A stretch of 64,000 nt of DNA from Congeria kusceri (GCA_027627225.1 CM051027.1:44453618-44517617); one strand, 5' to 3'. Counted from the stretch's first letter, positions 48,360-60,942 are shown. Notes: generated by a model from the sequence alone, not told the origin. Program-made: numbers and translations.

Positions 48360-49200
48360 CATGGTGAGATGGTGTGTCGCGTGCAAAAACCAGGTCCCTA
48401 GGTCCAAGGTCAAGGATACACTTAAAGGTCAAATGTAAAATATAAGAATTTAAGCCATAGACCCTGTCCGGAGCATAATTTTGTCCAGTGGAGAGGGAAT
48501 TTCAACTAACTTGACAGAAATGCTAAGCAGGCTGACACCGTGTGTCGTGTGCAAGAACCATGTCCCTAGGTCAAGGTCACACTTAAAGGTCAAATATCTC
48601 GTATAAGAATTTAAGCCATTGACCCTGTCTGAAGCATAATTTTGTCCAGTAGGGAAGGATTTTCAAATAACTTGGCAGAAGTGATAAGCATTATGAAGGG
48701 GTGTGTCGCGTGCCAAAAAACCAGGCGCCTTGGTCCAAGGTCAAGGTCACACTTAAAGATCAAAGGTCAATTATATGTATAAATGATAAGATACTTGTCC
48801 AGGCAATAACTTTGTCCAGCATTTAAGGATTTTCAAATAACTTGGCAGAAGTCCAAGGTCAAGGTCACACTTAATGGTCAAAGGTAGAATATAAGAATTA
48901 ATACCGTGGACTCTGTCCGGAGCATAATTTTGTCAGTCTTGGACAAATTTTCAAATTACTTGACAGAAGTGATAAGCATTATGAGACGGCATGTGTGGCG
49001 TACAAGAATCAGGTCTGTAGATGAATGGTCAAGGTCACTAATGAAGGTCAAAGGTCAGATAATTGTCAAGAGCATAATATTGTCATGCATACATGGATTT
49101 CTGTCTGATAAATTGGCGGACATGATCACCATCACCAAATGGTGTGTCGCATGCACAAACCTGACTTGTGAAGTTAGTGAATTACTTCTCTTTATTGATG
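48360..49200. repeat. Degenerate tandem repeat of about 150-190 bp
   Basis: Recurring phrases are GTGTGTCGCGTGC, AGGTCAAGGTCACACTTAAAG, GAGCATAATTTTGTCCAG and TTTTCAAATAACTTGGCAGA. At least four diverged copies are visible. The 111-residue frame at 48906-49241 lies in this repeat and is not supported. Confidence 0.7.
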
Positions 49201-50842
49201 ACTGTACAAAGGATAATTCAAATAAAACGCTGACAGAGTAGAAAGATTGTTGGCGACAAAAGAAACTAAACGCATGTGAATTATGAGTGCATTTTTGCTA
49301 AAAGGAAACATTTGTTTGAATGAAGTTAAATTTCTTACCTTTAAATTTTATAATTTTGGCTTCTTATTCAATAGTATACGACATAATAATGAAAACTAAT
49401 TTGTAAGTAACGAAAAAATATATTGTTCGAGCTAATTATCTTATGCAAACGGAATAATATACATGCCAGTTAACAAGTCAATCTGCAAGGGCCAGAATAA
49501 CCGATGAAGCGTAGTAGTTAGGCTCACCGACTGTTAGTGCTTCATAGCCAAATATCGATCTTTGTTCGTAGCCTACTAAGTCAAAATAGATCATACGATG
49601 CAAGCTCTCGATTGTCCATAGTACAGTTTAAAAGCCAACAAAGTCTACAAATGATAAAAGGCATTTAGTTGATTATTCACAGAATGATTTAAGATGGCAA
49701 GAGTAAGTGAATCATACAAGAACCATAACTCATAATTGCCCAAAAATTGTAATTACTACACTTTATTGATTTTTTTGTCAGTACTAAAACTATTAATTGG
49801 AAATTTGTTATACATCGACTTAGTGCATAGGTGGGAACATCCGTGCCTATGGACACATTTCTAGTAGTTTATTCTTTTTTACTTCCAGTGCACAACGTTT
49901 CGAAAAAAAGAGCCTTTACAACTAGTCAAAATGTTCGTTACTATTTGGTAACGAATTTTTTTTTAAATTTTATAACTTAGTTTGCGTATATGTAGTGCGG
50001 AAACATATTGCACAAAAATTCAGATATGGCATTATGACATAATATATGGGCTATTTAACGTAATAACTGATATTTTAAACATTTTCCACAAGAATCATTT
50101 GATAGTTTGTATATGCTGTCTTACAAAGCATGTAAGGTAATGCGGGTTCTTTAAACACTTATCCGAAATATAGACTAAAGCTGACAATTGTTACGAATTT
50201 ATGCCGCAAATATTGACACTTTTTCTGTACAAAAATTAGGTTCATAAATACAAATTTATCATTATTTCAAGCATTGATTTAAGTATTTAATATTATATAC
50301 CCCGTAATTACAAACTCTTCGTTACCGTTAATAAATGATTTATTTAACGAATGACATTCAATTGAGTTACAATACTTATTAATAGGGTATGTAATTAACG
50401 TATAAGCCACAACATTGTGGTATAAGTAAGTCACAATTTACGATATACTCTTTTAAAACATAGTTTGGCTGTGTTCTTATTGTGATTTTGTTTGAACGTA
50501 AAATCATAAACATCAAACAAGAATCTCGATGACACTTTCGAACTGATTTTATTTTGGAAACATATTTTATAAGTAATATATAATATCGGTATTTGCATTT
50601 GATTGACCAAATTTCAATTATCCACGTATTGCGGTGTATAATAATTCCGTATTAGGCACTTGCTTAACTCTTCGTTACGTGTTACTGTACCAAAATATCC
50701 GGCGGATGGCTCTTCAAAGTTATAGAAGTGTTATTACAAATGTGATTATTAAATCGTTACCAATGGTTTCAGATCTTACCATAGCAGAACTGTAATGCCG
50801 TATCAACGGTCACACAGTTTATGTTAAAATTGCAACTTTATT
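49201..50842. other. No gene recognised
   Basis: AT-rich, without exons, SINE heads or tandem structure that I can identify. Confidence 0.4.
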
Positions 50843-51341
50843 TTAAAGGGACCTCTTCACAAATTGACGAATTGACAATTTTCCAATTTTTGTCACAGAT
50901 TCCAAAATAAAAGAACAGTGTACCTGAAGGTGCGAAATGAGACTACGGACATAGAAATATACTGTAAATACCGTTTCGTTTAAGAGTAATCAACAGTCGA
51001 ATATGATAAAATTATAAAGCGTTTGTAACGCTAAACGATGTTATAATTCGGAGTGTTTCCGTTGTTTTCGTTAAAATTGTTTACAACACGTGGATCACTT
51101 ACATACAGTTACAAATGCAGAATCAAATATAGAAATCCGAATAGCCGAGTTAGTTTTTGATCCGGAGGTCCGAGGTTATATCCCCGTTGGGGGCAACTTG
51201 TTTCTTTTTCTTCTTTTTTGTTATCATTATCTATTTTTTATACTTGAGCTCTTTAATAGTTCCGATGCTTTAATCTGTCACGTTAAGACATTTAATGGCA
51301 TACTTCAAAAAATACAAACATCTGTGATCAAGTCCCTTTAA
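50843..51341 (+). mobile_element. 0.5-kb SINE-like element with tRNA-like core, copy 2
   Basis: It starts TTAAAGGGACCTCTTCACAA and ends TGATCAAGTCCCTTTAA. It is the inverted counterpart of 44817-45312, sharing the AAATAAAAGAACAGTGTA and GTTTGTAACGCTAAACGATG stretches. The tRNA-like part near 51.14-51.19 kb reads CCGAATAGCCGAGTTAG then GATCCGGAGGTCCGAGG. Confidence 0.75.
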
Positions 51342-51810
51342 AGTTGACAAAATTACATCTTTAGGACAGACTAGCTAAATATCATGCCTCAATAAAATCC
51401 CATAAGATAAACAAGTTCTATCAGACGTCGTTGTATCACCAATGGATTCATTATTTTTATCAGGAAAAAGTGTTTCTTGGGTAGTCCAGTGTAAACAAAG
51501 ACATCTCCAGATAAAAACTTATCTGGTGTATTGGACATTTTACCAAAATACTCCATTAGCATACGACTTTATGATAAAGGCAGATTATTATAATCATACA
51601 CACTTTATTTCTCACGATTTGGTAGGTGCCATTGGACCTATTTATTGAAAAACAGCGAATAGTTCACTTTTTCAGCACCGTAGTCACCAATGGGAATGGT
51701 GGTCACTGAACCAGGGCGTGTACACTTAACATTCCAGCAATGAAATACAGAAAGACGTTCATCGCGGTGATTTATAAGCCCATTACTTTGCTACGTTTAA
51801 TTATGCACCA
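51342..51810. other. No gene recognised
   Basis: Unremarkable AT-rich sequence between two repeats. The 68-residue frame at 51442-51648 has no motif. Confidence 0.4.
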
Positions 51811-52680
51811 CTTCGAATAAGCGGAGGTATATTGCTTTGGAAATGTCGGTATTTCTGTCGGTCGGTAAGTCCGTTAAAACCTTGCCCGAACAATAAATTA
51901 ACTGCATATTGACTATTGGGTCCTTGGATCAAATGTCAAGGTCGAGCCGACCAAAATTTATATAAAGACAACCAATATTGAATAATTGTTAAACCTTGTC
52001 CAGGCAATAACTACAGATCCCTTTGGTACAGTTTCTTGATGGTAAATCATGACATGCAGAGGATCCCTGTTGATATGGGGTCCTTGAGTCAATGGTCTAG
52101 CTCAAGCCGACCAAAATAAATTATGATAAAAATCCAAAAATTGTAAAAGCTTGTCCGGGCGATAGTTTCGCAACCATTAACCCTATATTATTTAAATTTA
52201 GCAGGTAGATTGGTCATTACTAGCAGAGGATATGAATTGATGATTGGGGCATTGGGTCAAAGGTTAAGTCCAAACTGACCAGAAGAAACCTTGTCCGGGC
52301 AATAACCACAGAACCCTTATGCATATGTTCTTTAAACTTGGTAGGTAGGTTTATCATGACTAGTAAAGGACCCCTATTGATCAATGAGTCCTTGGGTCAA
52401 AGGTCAAGGTCAAACTTTCCAATAGTTGTAAAACCTTGTCCAGGCAATACCTAAGGAACCCTTAGACATAGGTTCGTAAAATTTGGTACGTAGGTTGGTT
52501 ATGACTACAAGTAGATCCTTATTGATTATCATAATCATAGGGTCAATGGGCAAGGTCAAACTGACCAAAAGTTGGAAAACAATGTTTTATTTAACTTGTC
52601 TTCTTTGGTTCAGGGATTGCTCTGGACCTAAAGGAAGAAGCGACATGTTTTACAAACAGCTCTTGTTTTCTCTTGGTATC
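51811..52680. repeat. Degenerate tandem repeat, about 120-190 bp units
   Basis: Recurring phrases are AAACCTTGTCCGGGCAATAAC, GGTCCTTGGATCAAATGTCAAGG and GGTAGGTTGGTCATGACTAG. The start CGGAGGTATATTGCTTTGG with GTCGGTCGGT resembles the head of a dispersed repeat. No coding sequence. Confidence 0.6.
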
Positions 52681-53636
52681 ATATATTATTGTAAAATGCA
52701 CACTTCACAGATAAACAATTACTACAACGCGTTGTAGTGGAATGAACCGCGTGCTGCAGGTGATTTGGAATGTAATCTAGTATCAGTTCATATAATAATG
52801 CTCTTAATGAATACGTGTTGACATGGGGAGCAGTATCAAAGTATGTGTTTATTGTGGTATTCATCATTTTGTATTTCATATTACTGTGAAAATGTGAAAA
52901 ACACCCGTTTACACACACGCACGCACGCAGCACGCGGATACAAGTAAAAAAAATTATTTTGTTTCAATGTTTTTTAGGTTTCATACGCAAACTCCTCTTT
53001 TAATTGTGCCAATTGTTATATAACCTGTCCTATTGTTATCAGAAATTATATACATGGTGACCAAGAACAAATGATTAGCGTTTTGCATTATAAAATGACG
53101 CATATTGTTTCGGCGTAGCTGTCTAAGATCACTTTTGACCTAGATTTCTTGCGATAATTATGCAGCGGGCAAATTGAATGCCAATAGAATTTGGCAAATT
53201 CCCTATTTTTAGGGAATGCAAACTTACAACAATGGTTTAATGTATACCAACAACTGATGCATACTTTTGGGGATTAAAATGTACATAATTGTTTACATAA
53301 GCAGTTAAAATAAAGTTATAAACATATCTTCCACATACATTCTAGAAATGAACATAATTATGAACATATTTTATTATATGCTTTTCGGTGAAATATCGAA
53401 CTTTATTGGAGGAATAAAATTTTATATTTTCACTGTTCGAGCAGTGAAAATATAAGATTCGTACAGTTTTGATTTTTTTAAATCTCACATTAACTGAGAA
53501 TAACTAAGACATTATTTCTCAGTGAATAATGCCATAAGTTGATCAGCTTTCCAAACATGTTGTGTTGTACATAAGCCTAGTTCTGACCCGTCTAAATTCT
53601 CGTCAAAAAGCTGAACTATGACATTTGATTGTTATT
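52681..53636. other. No gene; one perfect short hairpin
   Basis: A short CACG/GCAC-rich stretch lies at about 52911-52937. A perfect 14-nt stem (TTATATTTTCACTG, loop TTCGAG, CAGTGAAAATATAA) lies at 53422-53455. Nothing coding is recognised. Confidence 0.5.
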
Positions 53637-55889
53637 GTGGCATAGAACTGCCTTACGATAACCACTTAAGGTTCGCGAAAACACTGGTGTAAAGTAATTA
53701 GCGTTCGCGAACAGATTCATGTAACTACTTATTTATCATGATATTTATCTGGATATTAAGAGAGCGTTTGCGAATATGTTTATGCAAGATATTTTATTAT
53801 TATACTAATGGCCTTTAAGTGCCCAGAACTGACATTAGATACATTTTCTTGGGCTTGCGAGATCTTCTGAATTATCTTACTAACACGTATATTATCATGT
53901 TCATTATCTTACAACGTAAATCTTAACACGTTAATATTCGAAATACCACTTCATTTATTATGTAACGTAAATGTATTCGCAAACCAGTTCTTGTTGCCAA
54001 TTATCTAACTCGAATATTATCACGATAATGATCTTACAACGCAAATATTAATAAGTTAAGATTCGCGATACAACTTAATTTGTGCGCAAGGTCTTCCGCA
54101 TTATATTACTAACACGAATATTATCATGATAATTATCTGACAACGCGAATCTTAACTAGATAATATTCGTGTTACCACTTAATTTGGCGCGAGGTCTTCA
54201 TTATCTTACTAACACGAATATTATCATGATTATTATCTCACAACGCGAATCGTAACTAGATAATATTCGTGTTGCCACTTAATTGGTGCGCGAGGTCTTC
54301 TGCATTATCTGCGAATATTATCACGATAATTATCTTACACCGGAAAACTTAACACGCTAATATTCGTGATACCACTTAATTTTCATGTATCGCAAATGTA
54401 TTCGCAAACCAATTCGTGTTGCCAGTTATCTGACACGAATATTATCATGATAATTATCTTACGACGCAAATCTTAACACGTTAATATTCGCGATACCACT
54501 TATTTTTCATGTATCGCAAATGTATTCGCAAACCAATTCGTGTTGCCAGTTATCGAACACGAATATTATCACGATACTTATCTAACAACGCAAATCTTAA
54601 CACGTTAATATTCGCGATACCACTTAATTTGTGCGCGAGATCTTCCGCATTATCTTACTTACACGAATATTATCATGATAATTATCTGACAACGCGAAAC
54701 TTTACTAGATAATATTCGTGTTACCACTTAATTTGGCGCGAGGTCTTCATTATCTTACTAACACGAATATTATCATGATTATTATCTCACAACGCGATAA
54801 TATTCGTGATACCACTTAATTGGTGCGCGAGGTCTTTCGCATTATCTGCGAATATTATCACGATAATTATCTTACACCGGAAAACTTAACACGCTAATAT
54901 TCGTGATACCACTTAATTTTCATGTATCGCAAATGTATTCGCAAACCAATTCGTGTTGCCAGTTATCTGACACGAATATTATCATGATAATTATCTTACG
55001 ACGCAAATCTTAACACGTTAATATTCGCGATACCACTTATTTTTCATGTATCGCAAATGTATTCGCAAACCAATTCGTGTTGCCAGTTATCGAACACGAA
55101 TATTATCACGATACTTATCTAACAACGCAAATCTTAACACGTTAATATTCGCGATACCACTTAATTTGTGCGCGAGATCTTCCGCATTATCTTACTTACA
55201 CGAATATTATCATGATAATTATCTGACAACGCGAAACTTTACTAGATAATATTCGTGTTACCACTTAATTTGGCGCGAGGTCTTCATTATCTTACTAACA
55301 CGATTATTATCATGATTATTATCTCACAACGCGATAATATTCGTGATACCACTTAATTGGTGCGCGAGGTCTTTCGCATTATCTGCGAATATTATCACGA
55401 TAATTATCTTACACCGGAAAACTTAACACGCTAATATTCGTGATACCACTTAATTTTCATGTATCGCAAATGTATTCGCAAACCAATTCGTGTTGCCAGT
55501 TATCTAACACGAATATTATCATGATAAATATTTTACAACGCAAATCTTATCTAGTTAATATTCGCGATACCACTTAATTTTCATGTTTCGCAAATGTATT
55601 AGCAAATCAATTCGTGTTGCCAGTAATGTAACAAGAATATTTTCGTGATAATTATCTTACAACGCAAATTTTAATTAGTTAATATTTGTGATACCACATA
55701 AGTTGTTATTTACTGAAATTCTAATGTCAGTTCTGGGCAGTTTCAGGCCTGTTTTTCATTAAGCAAATGAATATCGTACATCGAATAGCAAACGTTATTA
55801 AGATATAAGATAAATAACACGAAACTTAAGTGGTAATACTAACATTTTCGCGAACCTTAAGTAGTTATGGTAAGGCAGTTCTATGCCAC
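53637..55889. mobile_element. 2.25-kb TIR element enclosing a satellite
   Basis: The outer inverted repeats are 45 nt (53637-53681 and 55845-55889) with two mismatches; the left begins GTGGCATAGAACTGCC. A second, inner inverted pair (GCCCAGAACTGACATTAG at 53821-53838 and its exact complement at 55721-55738) encloses the tandem array. A third copy of the terminal motif (GGCAGTTCTATGCCAC) lies just outside at about 55950-55966. No transposase and no clear target duplication are seen. Confidence 0.75.
53880..55690. repeat. Tandem array, about 100-bp subunits in a 537-bp higher-order repeat
   Basis: Subunits contain CACGAATATTATCATGATAA and GTTAATATTCGCGATACCAC. The block starting near 54.38 kb recurs near 54.92 kb, and the segment at 54509-54712 is repeated identically at 55046-55249, giving a 537-bp period. 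The repeated 67-residue frame is a by-product. Confidence 0.92.
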
Positions 55890-56254
55890 CATACGAAACT
55901 TAGGTGGTAACACGTACATTTCGCGAAACTTGATTAGTTTTCATAAGGCAGTTCTATGCCACCATAGATCATTGTTTTCAACGAGAAGTTTAAATTTCAG
56001 TTTTATTTAGTGACGTTTCTTGTTCAGTTATTTTAACTCTTATAAGAATATGTGAAGTTTGTAAAGTATTTAGGACAATTTCATACCGATATCATTATAC
56101 TTAAATGTACTAAATGTATGAAACTATATTATGAAATTTTATCGGTAACCTATGTCATATAAACCACGTATATAAAGGTCGTAGTATTACCTTAGGGTTT
56201 ATTGTTTTATTCGAAATAAAGCAGAGATGATCTGACAAATATGAAGAAGAAATA

Positions 56255-56455
56255 TTATTCCGGTTTCCATGGAAACAATTTATGACTAGACGTTATAGTA
56301 ACAGTTATCGTATATTTGGTCTGTATCTCAATATAAGGATCCGGTAAATGCATTAACTCGCAGTAGTCACTTCTTGTGACTAAATAACTCACGGACGCGA
56401 TGTTATTTGCAAAATAATATACTAAACATAATTTCAACAAGACGATAACATACAA
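56255..56455 (-). CDS. Possible secreted peptide or signal-peptide exon
   Basis: 66 codons starting MYVIVLLKLCLVYYFANNIA, a plausible signal peptide (short N-region, Leu/Val-rich core, small residues near 20-25), then a short polar chain with one Cys and many Thr/Ile. No domain is recognised and the ATG context is poor. It may be chance. Confidence 0.2.
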   Translation of the reverse strand: MYVIVLLKLCLVYYFANNIASVSYLVTRSDYCELMHLPDPYIEIQTKYTITVTITSSHKLFPWKPE

Positions 56456-56685
56456 ACACGAGCCCCCTGGTTACAATCCGTGCCCATGTTCCTGTAAGAA
56501 TCCATTATGAGCGCTGCGTGTCGTATGGTGGCTACGACTCAGTGACAACTGATCGTGTACATCTCTACGACTGGTCCCTTACCCAGTCGGACACAGAGCA
56601 CTGCAAGCTACCTCCACGCGATCAGGCAAGCGGCAACAGGACGTGTTTGGACATGTCCACTATTAGCTGGAGTTTGCTATATTAA
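56449..56685 (+). CDS. Exon-like open frame, Cys-containing, unrecognised
   Basis: Stop-to-stop frame with PLVTIRAHVPVRIHYERC, then SYGGYDSVTTDRVHLYDW and SDTEHCKLPPRDQASGNRTC, three Cys and one N-glycosylation motif (NRT). The composition looks like extracellular protein. There is no ATG and no clear splice sites. It overlaps a minus-strand frame at its end, so both cannot readily be real. Confidence 0.2.
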   Translation, partial: HTNTSPLVTIRAHVPVRIHYERCVSYGGYDSVTTDRVHLYDWSLTQSDTEHCKLPPRDQASGNRTCLDMSTISWSLLY

Positions 56686-56945
56686 TGGTTTTGGTAAATG
56701 GAAGTAGAAGTAGTAGTAGTAGTGGTGGTTGTTGTTTTCAAAGTGGAACCTCCATAAGTCATGTAGCTGCAATTGATATTGCTATAGTTGTTTGGCTTGA
56801 CACCAGATGCAGCTTCATACTCCTGTTGTGACTGCAAGGTCAACCAGCAACCAATGTTATCCACTGGGCTCAAGCTGTTAGGTAGGGAGGCAACACCCGC
56901 ATTCTCGGTTCCATTCAAATTAACTCGAGTTAATTCGGGTCGGGT
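56682..56945 (-). CDS. Exon-like open frame with Thr-rich tail, unrecognised
   Basis: The minus-strand frame includes NLNGTENAGVASLPNSLSP, VDNIGCWLTLQSQQEYEAA and NYSNINCSYMTYGG, then a (ACT)n-coded Thr run and a stop. Two Cys and three N-glycosylation motifs (NGT, NYS, NCS) suggest an extracellular protein. The Thr run may simply be a microsatellite. Confidence 0.22.
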   Translation of the reverse strand, partial: TRPELTRVNLNGTENAGVASLPNSLSPVDNIGCWLTLQSQQEYEAASGVKPNNYSNINCSYMTYGGSTLKTTTTTTTTTSTSIYQNH

Positions 56946-57855
56946 CGGGTATTAAAATAATATTATTATATAATATATTATTATATATTGTATTATAATA
57001 AAAAAACGTCTTAAACCAATGAGTTTCAAACCGTCCTGTTGAGGGAATAGGCCTTAGTATGGCAGAGTGCATTGGCTTGTAACGGAACTTGAAAATATAA
57101 ACTTAGAGCATCGTTATTTATAATTATGACGAAACCTAAATAAATGTCAAATGTATCGGTAATGACAAGAAGTAATCCAATGTTATTGCGAACGAAACTG
57201 TTGACGGGTGGGAGGCCAGGTGTTCACCCTTTCTTTTCCCCGTCAAATACACTCCTGGAATCAATTACTTTACAACGCATATATATGCGTACACGAGAAG
57301 CCCGTGCATCTTCCCCGCTGAATTATTAACGTACACCCTCTGCAAAAACACTTATGCAAATCAAATACCGAACAAATCTGTATTCACAAATTTGTATTGA
57401 TCGAAAAGAGAATAATTTCATTTATCGTCAAATCTTCAGGGAAGAAGAACAAGATCACTGAAGGTGCAAAGTTGATGCGTGCATTTATTTATATCAATAA
57501 TAATATCCGGCCCGACCCGAAAATACCAGACCGCAAATACCAGACCCCAAGAAAGATATCCGACCTGACCCGACGCGACCATCCTTACCGTAAGGTGTTC
57601 GGTTGGGTATGTAAGTACAGACTTGCACTCCTTGCACGTGGGTAGAGTGTTCATATTTGACATATGCACCCGTGCGTTTTTTCCATTGAGAAAATGATGC
57701 ACATTGCACAGCGCATTACGGACAGCCACCACATATATTACACACGTTCCGTCAGTGAAAAGAGCTAATTCATCACAATCAAGAACAATATTAATTATAT
57801 CAATATTTGGTCGGTCCTGGAGATATGCATGTAGGTCAACCATTGAATACTTTGA

Positions 57856-58302
57856 ATGTCCTGGTCATGTGATTGCCATCCCCACCCAGGCCCAGCCTAC
57901 ATATTTCCGTGTGGTGTATGTGAGAAGCCATTCAAGTCGAACCAAGACAATAGTGCATGTGACTCATGCGACCAGTGGCTTCACCATAAGTGCATGAACA
58001 TGCATCAGACAATTGTCCATGCCACCTCGAATATAAGTTAGATCTGCTTGACTTGTCGACTGCCAAATTGTTCAAGCACATCATTTGCAACCTCGAATTG
58101 TGGCACCCTTGTAACGTCCATTGCCACATAGAACTGAATACAGCGGGCTGTCGTGAACGGCCTGTGAGCCCATTCACCGCACACACCAATAGTGATGCAT
58201 CGCTGGACATTACTCTTGGCTCCCCCAGGTATAGTGCCGCCCAGCCAGGACCACAACAGTCACAGACAGATCAAATGAATAGGGCAAATATTCCCTCGGG
58301 AT
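57856..58302 (+). pseudogene. Broken retroelement ORF: PGP motif plus PHD finger
   Basis: The frame reads MSWSCDCHPHPGP, then PCGVCEKPFKSNQDNSACDS and CDQWLHHKCMNM: a degenerate (D-x-H-P-N-P-G-P)-like motif directly before a C4HC3 PHD finger. This is the layout of the N-terminal region of many invertebrate non-LTR retrotransposon ORFs. The frame hits TAG (58039-58041) exactly where a conserved Trp would precede the last pair (ICLTCRLPNCSS), indicating TGG to TAG. After a further frameshift, a tail like SDASLDITLGSPRYSAAQPG continues to 58302. No reverse transcriptase follows, so it is a dead 5' fragment. Confidence 0.7.
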
Positions 58303-58424
58303 ATTAGCCATAAACCTTCAGATCAAGCGGGTGTAGAAAACTCCTCTCTGCTTGCTGCTAAAAGTAGCAAACCCTGACATTGTCATACGTATTGTATAAA
58401 ATTGTGTTCATAATGGATTATTGT
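58303..58424. other. Spacer between retroelement remnant and 37-bp array
   Basis: Short unique sequence in which nothing is recognised. Confidence 0.4.
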
Positions 58425-60850
58425 CAGAGAGACAGTAGTTGCGTTCAAAATGGGACATCGTTAGTGTGACAGAAGTTCTTTTCACAGTGGGATACCGTCA
58501 GAGAGACAGTAATTGTGTTCACAGTGGGATATCGTGAGAGAGACAGTAATTGTGTTCACAGTGGGATGTCGTCAGAGAGACAGTAATTGTGTTCACAGTG
58601 GCATATCGTCAGAAAGACAGTGGTTGTGTTCACAGTGGGATATTGTTAGAGAGACAGTAATTGTGTTCACAGTGGAATATTGTCAGAAAGACAGTAATTG
58701 TTTTCACAGTGGGATATTGTCTGACAGTAGTTGCGTTCACAGTAGAATATCGTCAGAGAGACAGTAGTTACGTCCACAGTGGAATATCGTCAGAGAGACA
58801 GTGGTTGTGTTCACAGTGGGGATATCGTCAGAGAAACGGAGGTTGTGTTCACAGTGGGATATCGTACGAGAGACAGTGGTTCACAGTGGGATATCGTCAG
58901 GGAGACAGTGGTTGTAATCACAGTGGGATATTGTCAGAGAGACAGTGGTTGTTCTCACAGTGGGATATCATGAGTTGTGTTCACACTGGGATATTGTCAG
59001 AGAGACAGTTGTTGTGCTCACTGTAGGATATCGTCAGAGAGACAGTGGTTGTGTTCACAGTGGGATATCGTTCATAGGAAGAATATTTTTCACAGTGGGA
59101 TATCGCCAGGGAGACAATGATTGTGCTAACAGTTGGATATTGTCAGAATGACCATGACTGTGTTGACAGTAAGATATAATCAGAGAGACAGTGATTGTGT
59201 TCAATGTAGGATATCGTCAAAGGGACAGTAGTTGTGTCCACAATGGGATATCGTCGAAATGTGTTCACTGTGGGGATATCGTCAGAAAGACAGTGGTTGT
59301 GCTCACATTATGATATCGTTATGTTATGTCGTCAAAGTGATAGTAGTTGTGTTCACAGTGTGATAACGTCAGGGAGAGAGTGGTTTGATTCGTAGTGGGA
59401 TATCGTCAGAGAGACAGTGGTTGGATTCACAATGAACATCGTCAGACAGATAGTGGTAGTGTTCACACTGGGATATCGTCAAAGAGACAGTGGTTGGATT
59501 CACAGTGGATATCGTCAGACAGACAGTGGTAGTGTTCACACTGGGACATCGTCAGAGAGACAGTGGTTGGATTCACAGTGGATATCGTCAGACAGACAGT
59601 GGTATTGTTCACACTGGGACATCGTCAGAGAGACAGTCGTTGGATTCACAGCGGAAAATCGTCCAAGAGACAGTAGTTGGATTCACACTGGGATATCGTC
59701 AATGAGACAGTGGTTGCGTTGACAGTGGGATATTGTCAGAAAGACAGTGGTTGTGTTCACTGTGGGATATCTTCAGAGCGACTGTGTTTGTGTTTACAAT
59801 GGGATATCGTCGAAGAGACATTGATTGTGTTCACAGTGGGATATCGACAGGGGGAGTGTGTTTGTGTTTACAGTCGGATATCGTCGAAGAGACATTGATT
59901 GTGTTCACATTGGGTATCGGCAGAGTGACAGCTGTTGTGCTCACATCGTGGTATCTTCAAAATAAAAATGGTTGCGTTCACACTGGGATATCGTCAGAGT
60001 GACAATGGCTGCGATCACATAGGGATATTGTCAGAGTAACAGTGGCTGCGAGACAGTAGTTGTGTTCACATTGGGATATCGTCAGAGGGAGTGTTGTTGT
60101 GTTCACAGTGGGGGTATCGTCAGAGAGACAGTTGTTGTGTTCACTGTGGGATAACGAAAGATTGAAAGTGGTTGTGTTCACACTGTGATATCGTCAGGGA
60201 GACAGTGGTTGTGTTCATAGTGGGATATCGTTAGAATGAAAGTGATTGAAAGTGACAGTAGTTGTGTTCACAATGGGATATCGTCGAGTTGTGTCCAGAC
60301 TGGGACATCGTCAGACAGACAATGGTTGTGTTCACAGCGGGCTTTCGCCAGAGAGACAGTGGCTGTGTTCACTGTAGGTTATCGTCAGAGTGACTGTGGT
60401 TGTGTTCACACTGGTTTATCGTCAGAGAGACAGTGGTTATGTTCAGAGTGGGATATCGCCAGAGTGACAGTGGTTCTGTTCACAGTGGAATATCGTCAGG
60501 GAGACAGTGGTTAAAGGGACAGTAGTTGTGTTCACATTGGGATAACGTCGAGTTGTGTTCACAGTGTGACAGTAGCTGTGTTCACAGTGGGATAACGTCG
60601 AATCGTGTTCACAGTGGGGTATCGTCAGAAAGACAGTGATTGTGATTGTGTTTACAGTGCGATATCATCAGACATGCAATGATATGGTTCACACAGCGAT
60701 ATCGTCAAAGAGACATGGTTGTGTTCACAGTGGGATATCGTCAGAGAGACAGTGGTTGCACAATGGGATATCGTCAAACTTAGAGTGAATGTATACAGAG
60801 AGAAATCATCAAACTAAAAGTGGTTGTGATCACAGTCGGATATCGTAAAA
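58425..60850. repeat. 37-bp minisatellite, about 60 or more copies
   Basis: Unit CACAGTGGGATATCGTCAG then AGAGACAGTGGTTGTGTT (37 bp). Units vary in length and sequence. A dimeric higher-order form of about 73 bp is visible at 59.40-59.65 kb (alternating GGATTCACAGTGGATATCGT and TGTTCACACTGGGACATCGT). Since 37 is not a multiple of three, the frames shift from unit to unit; none is supported as a gene. Confidence 0.95.
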
Positions 60851-60942
60851 AGTAAGTAAAAGTTTTGAGATGAGCTGCAGTTTCCAGTCATATATGTTTT
60901 TTTTACTGAAATATCTTTAATTTTGTTGTGGTCTTGTGCTGC

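Larger units (their letters stand above)
55890..57855. other. No assigned gene; some exon-like open frames
   Basis: Three neighbouring frames (below) have protein-like composition but no recognised domain and no confirmed splice sites. The rest is AT-rich. GGGTCGGGTCGGGTA near 56.94 kb and the related complement CCCGACCCGAAAATACC near 57.51 kb are a loose inverted pair. Confidence 0.35.

Noticed and set aside
54509..55249. Identical 67-codon frame occurring twice, as duplicated genes
   Set aside because: The identity comes from the 537-bp satellite period; there are no coding features.
58425..60850. CRISPR-like regularly spaced repeats
   Set aside because: The repeats are directly tandem without unique spacers, no cas genes are present, and the DNA is clearly eukaryotic.
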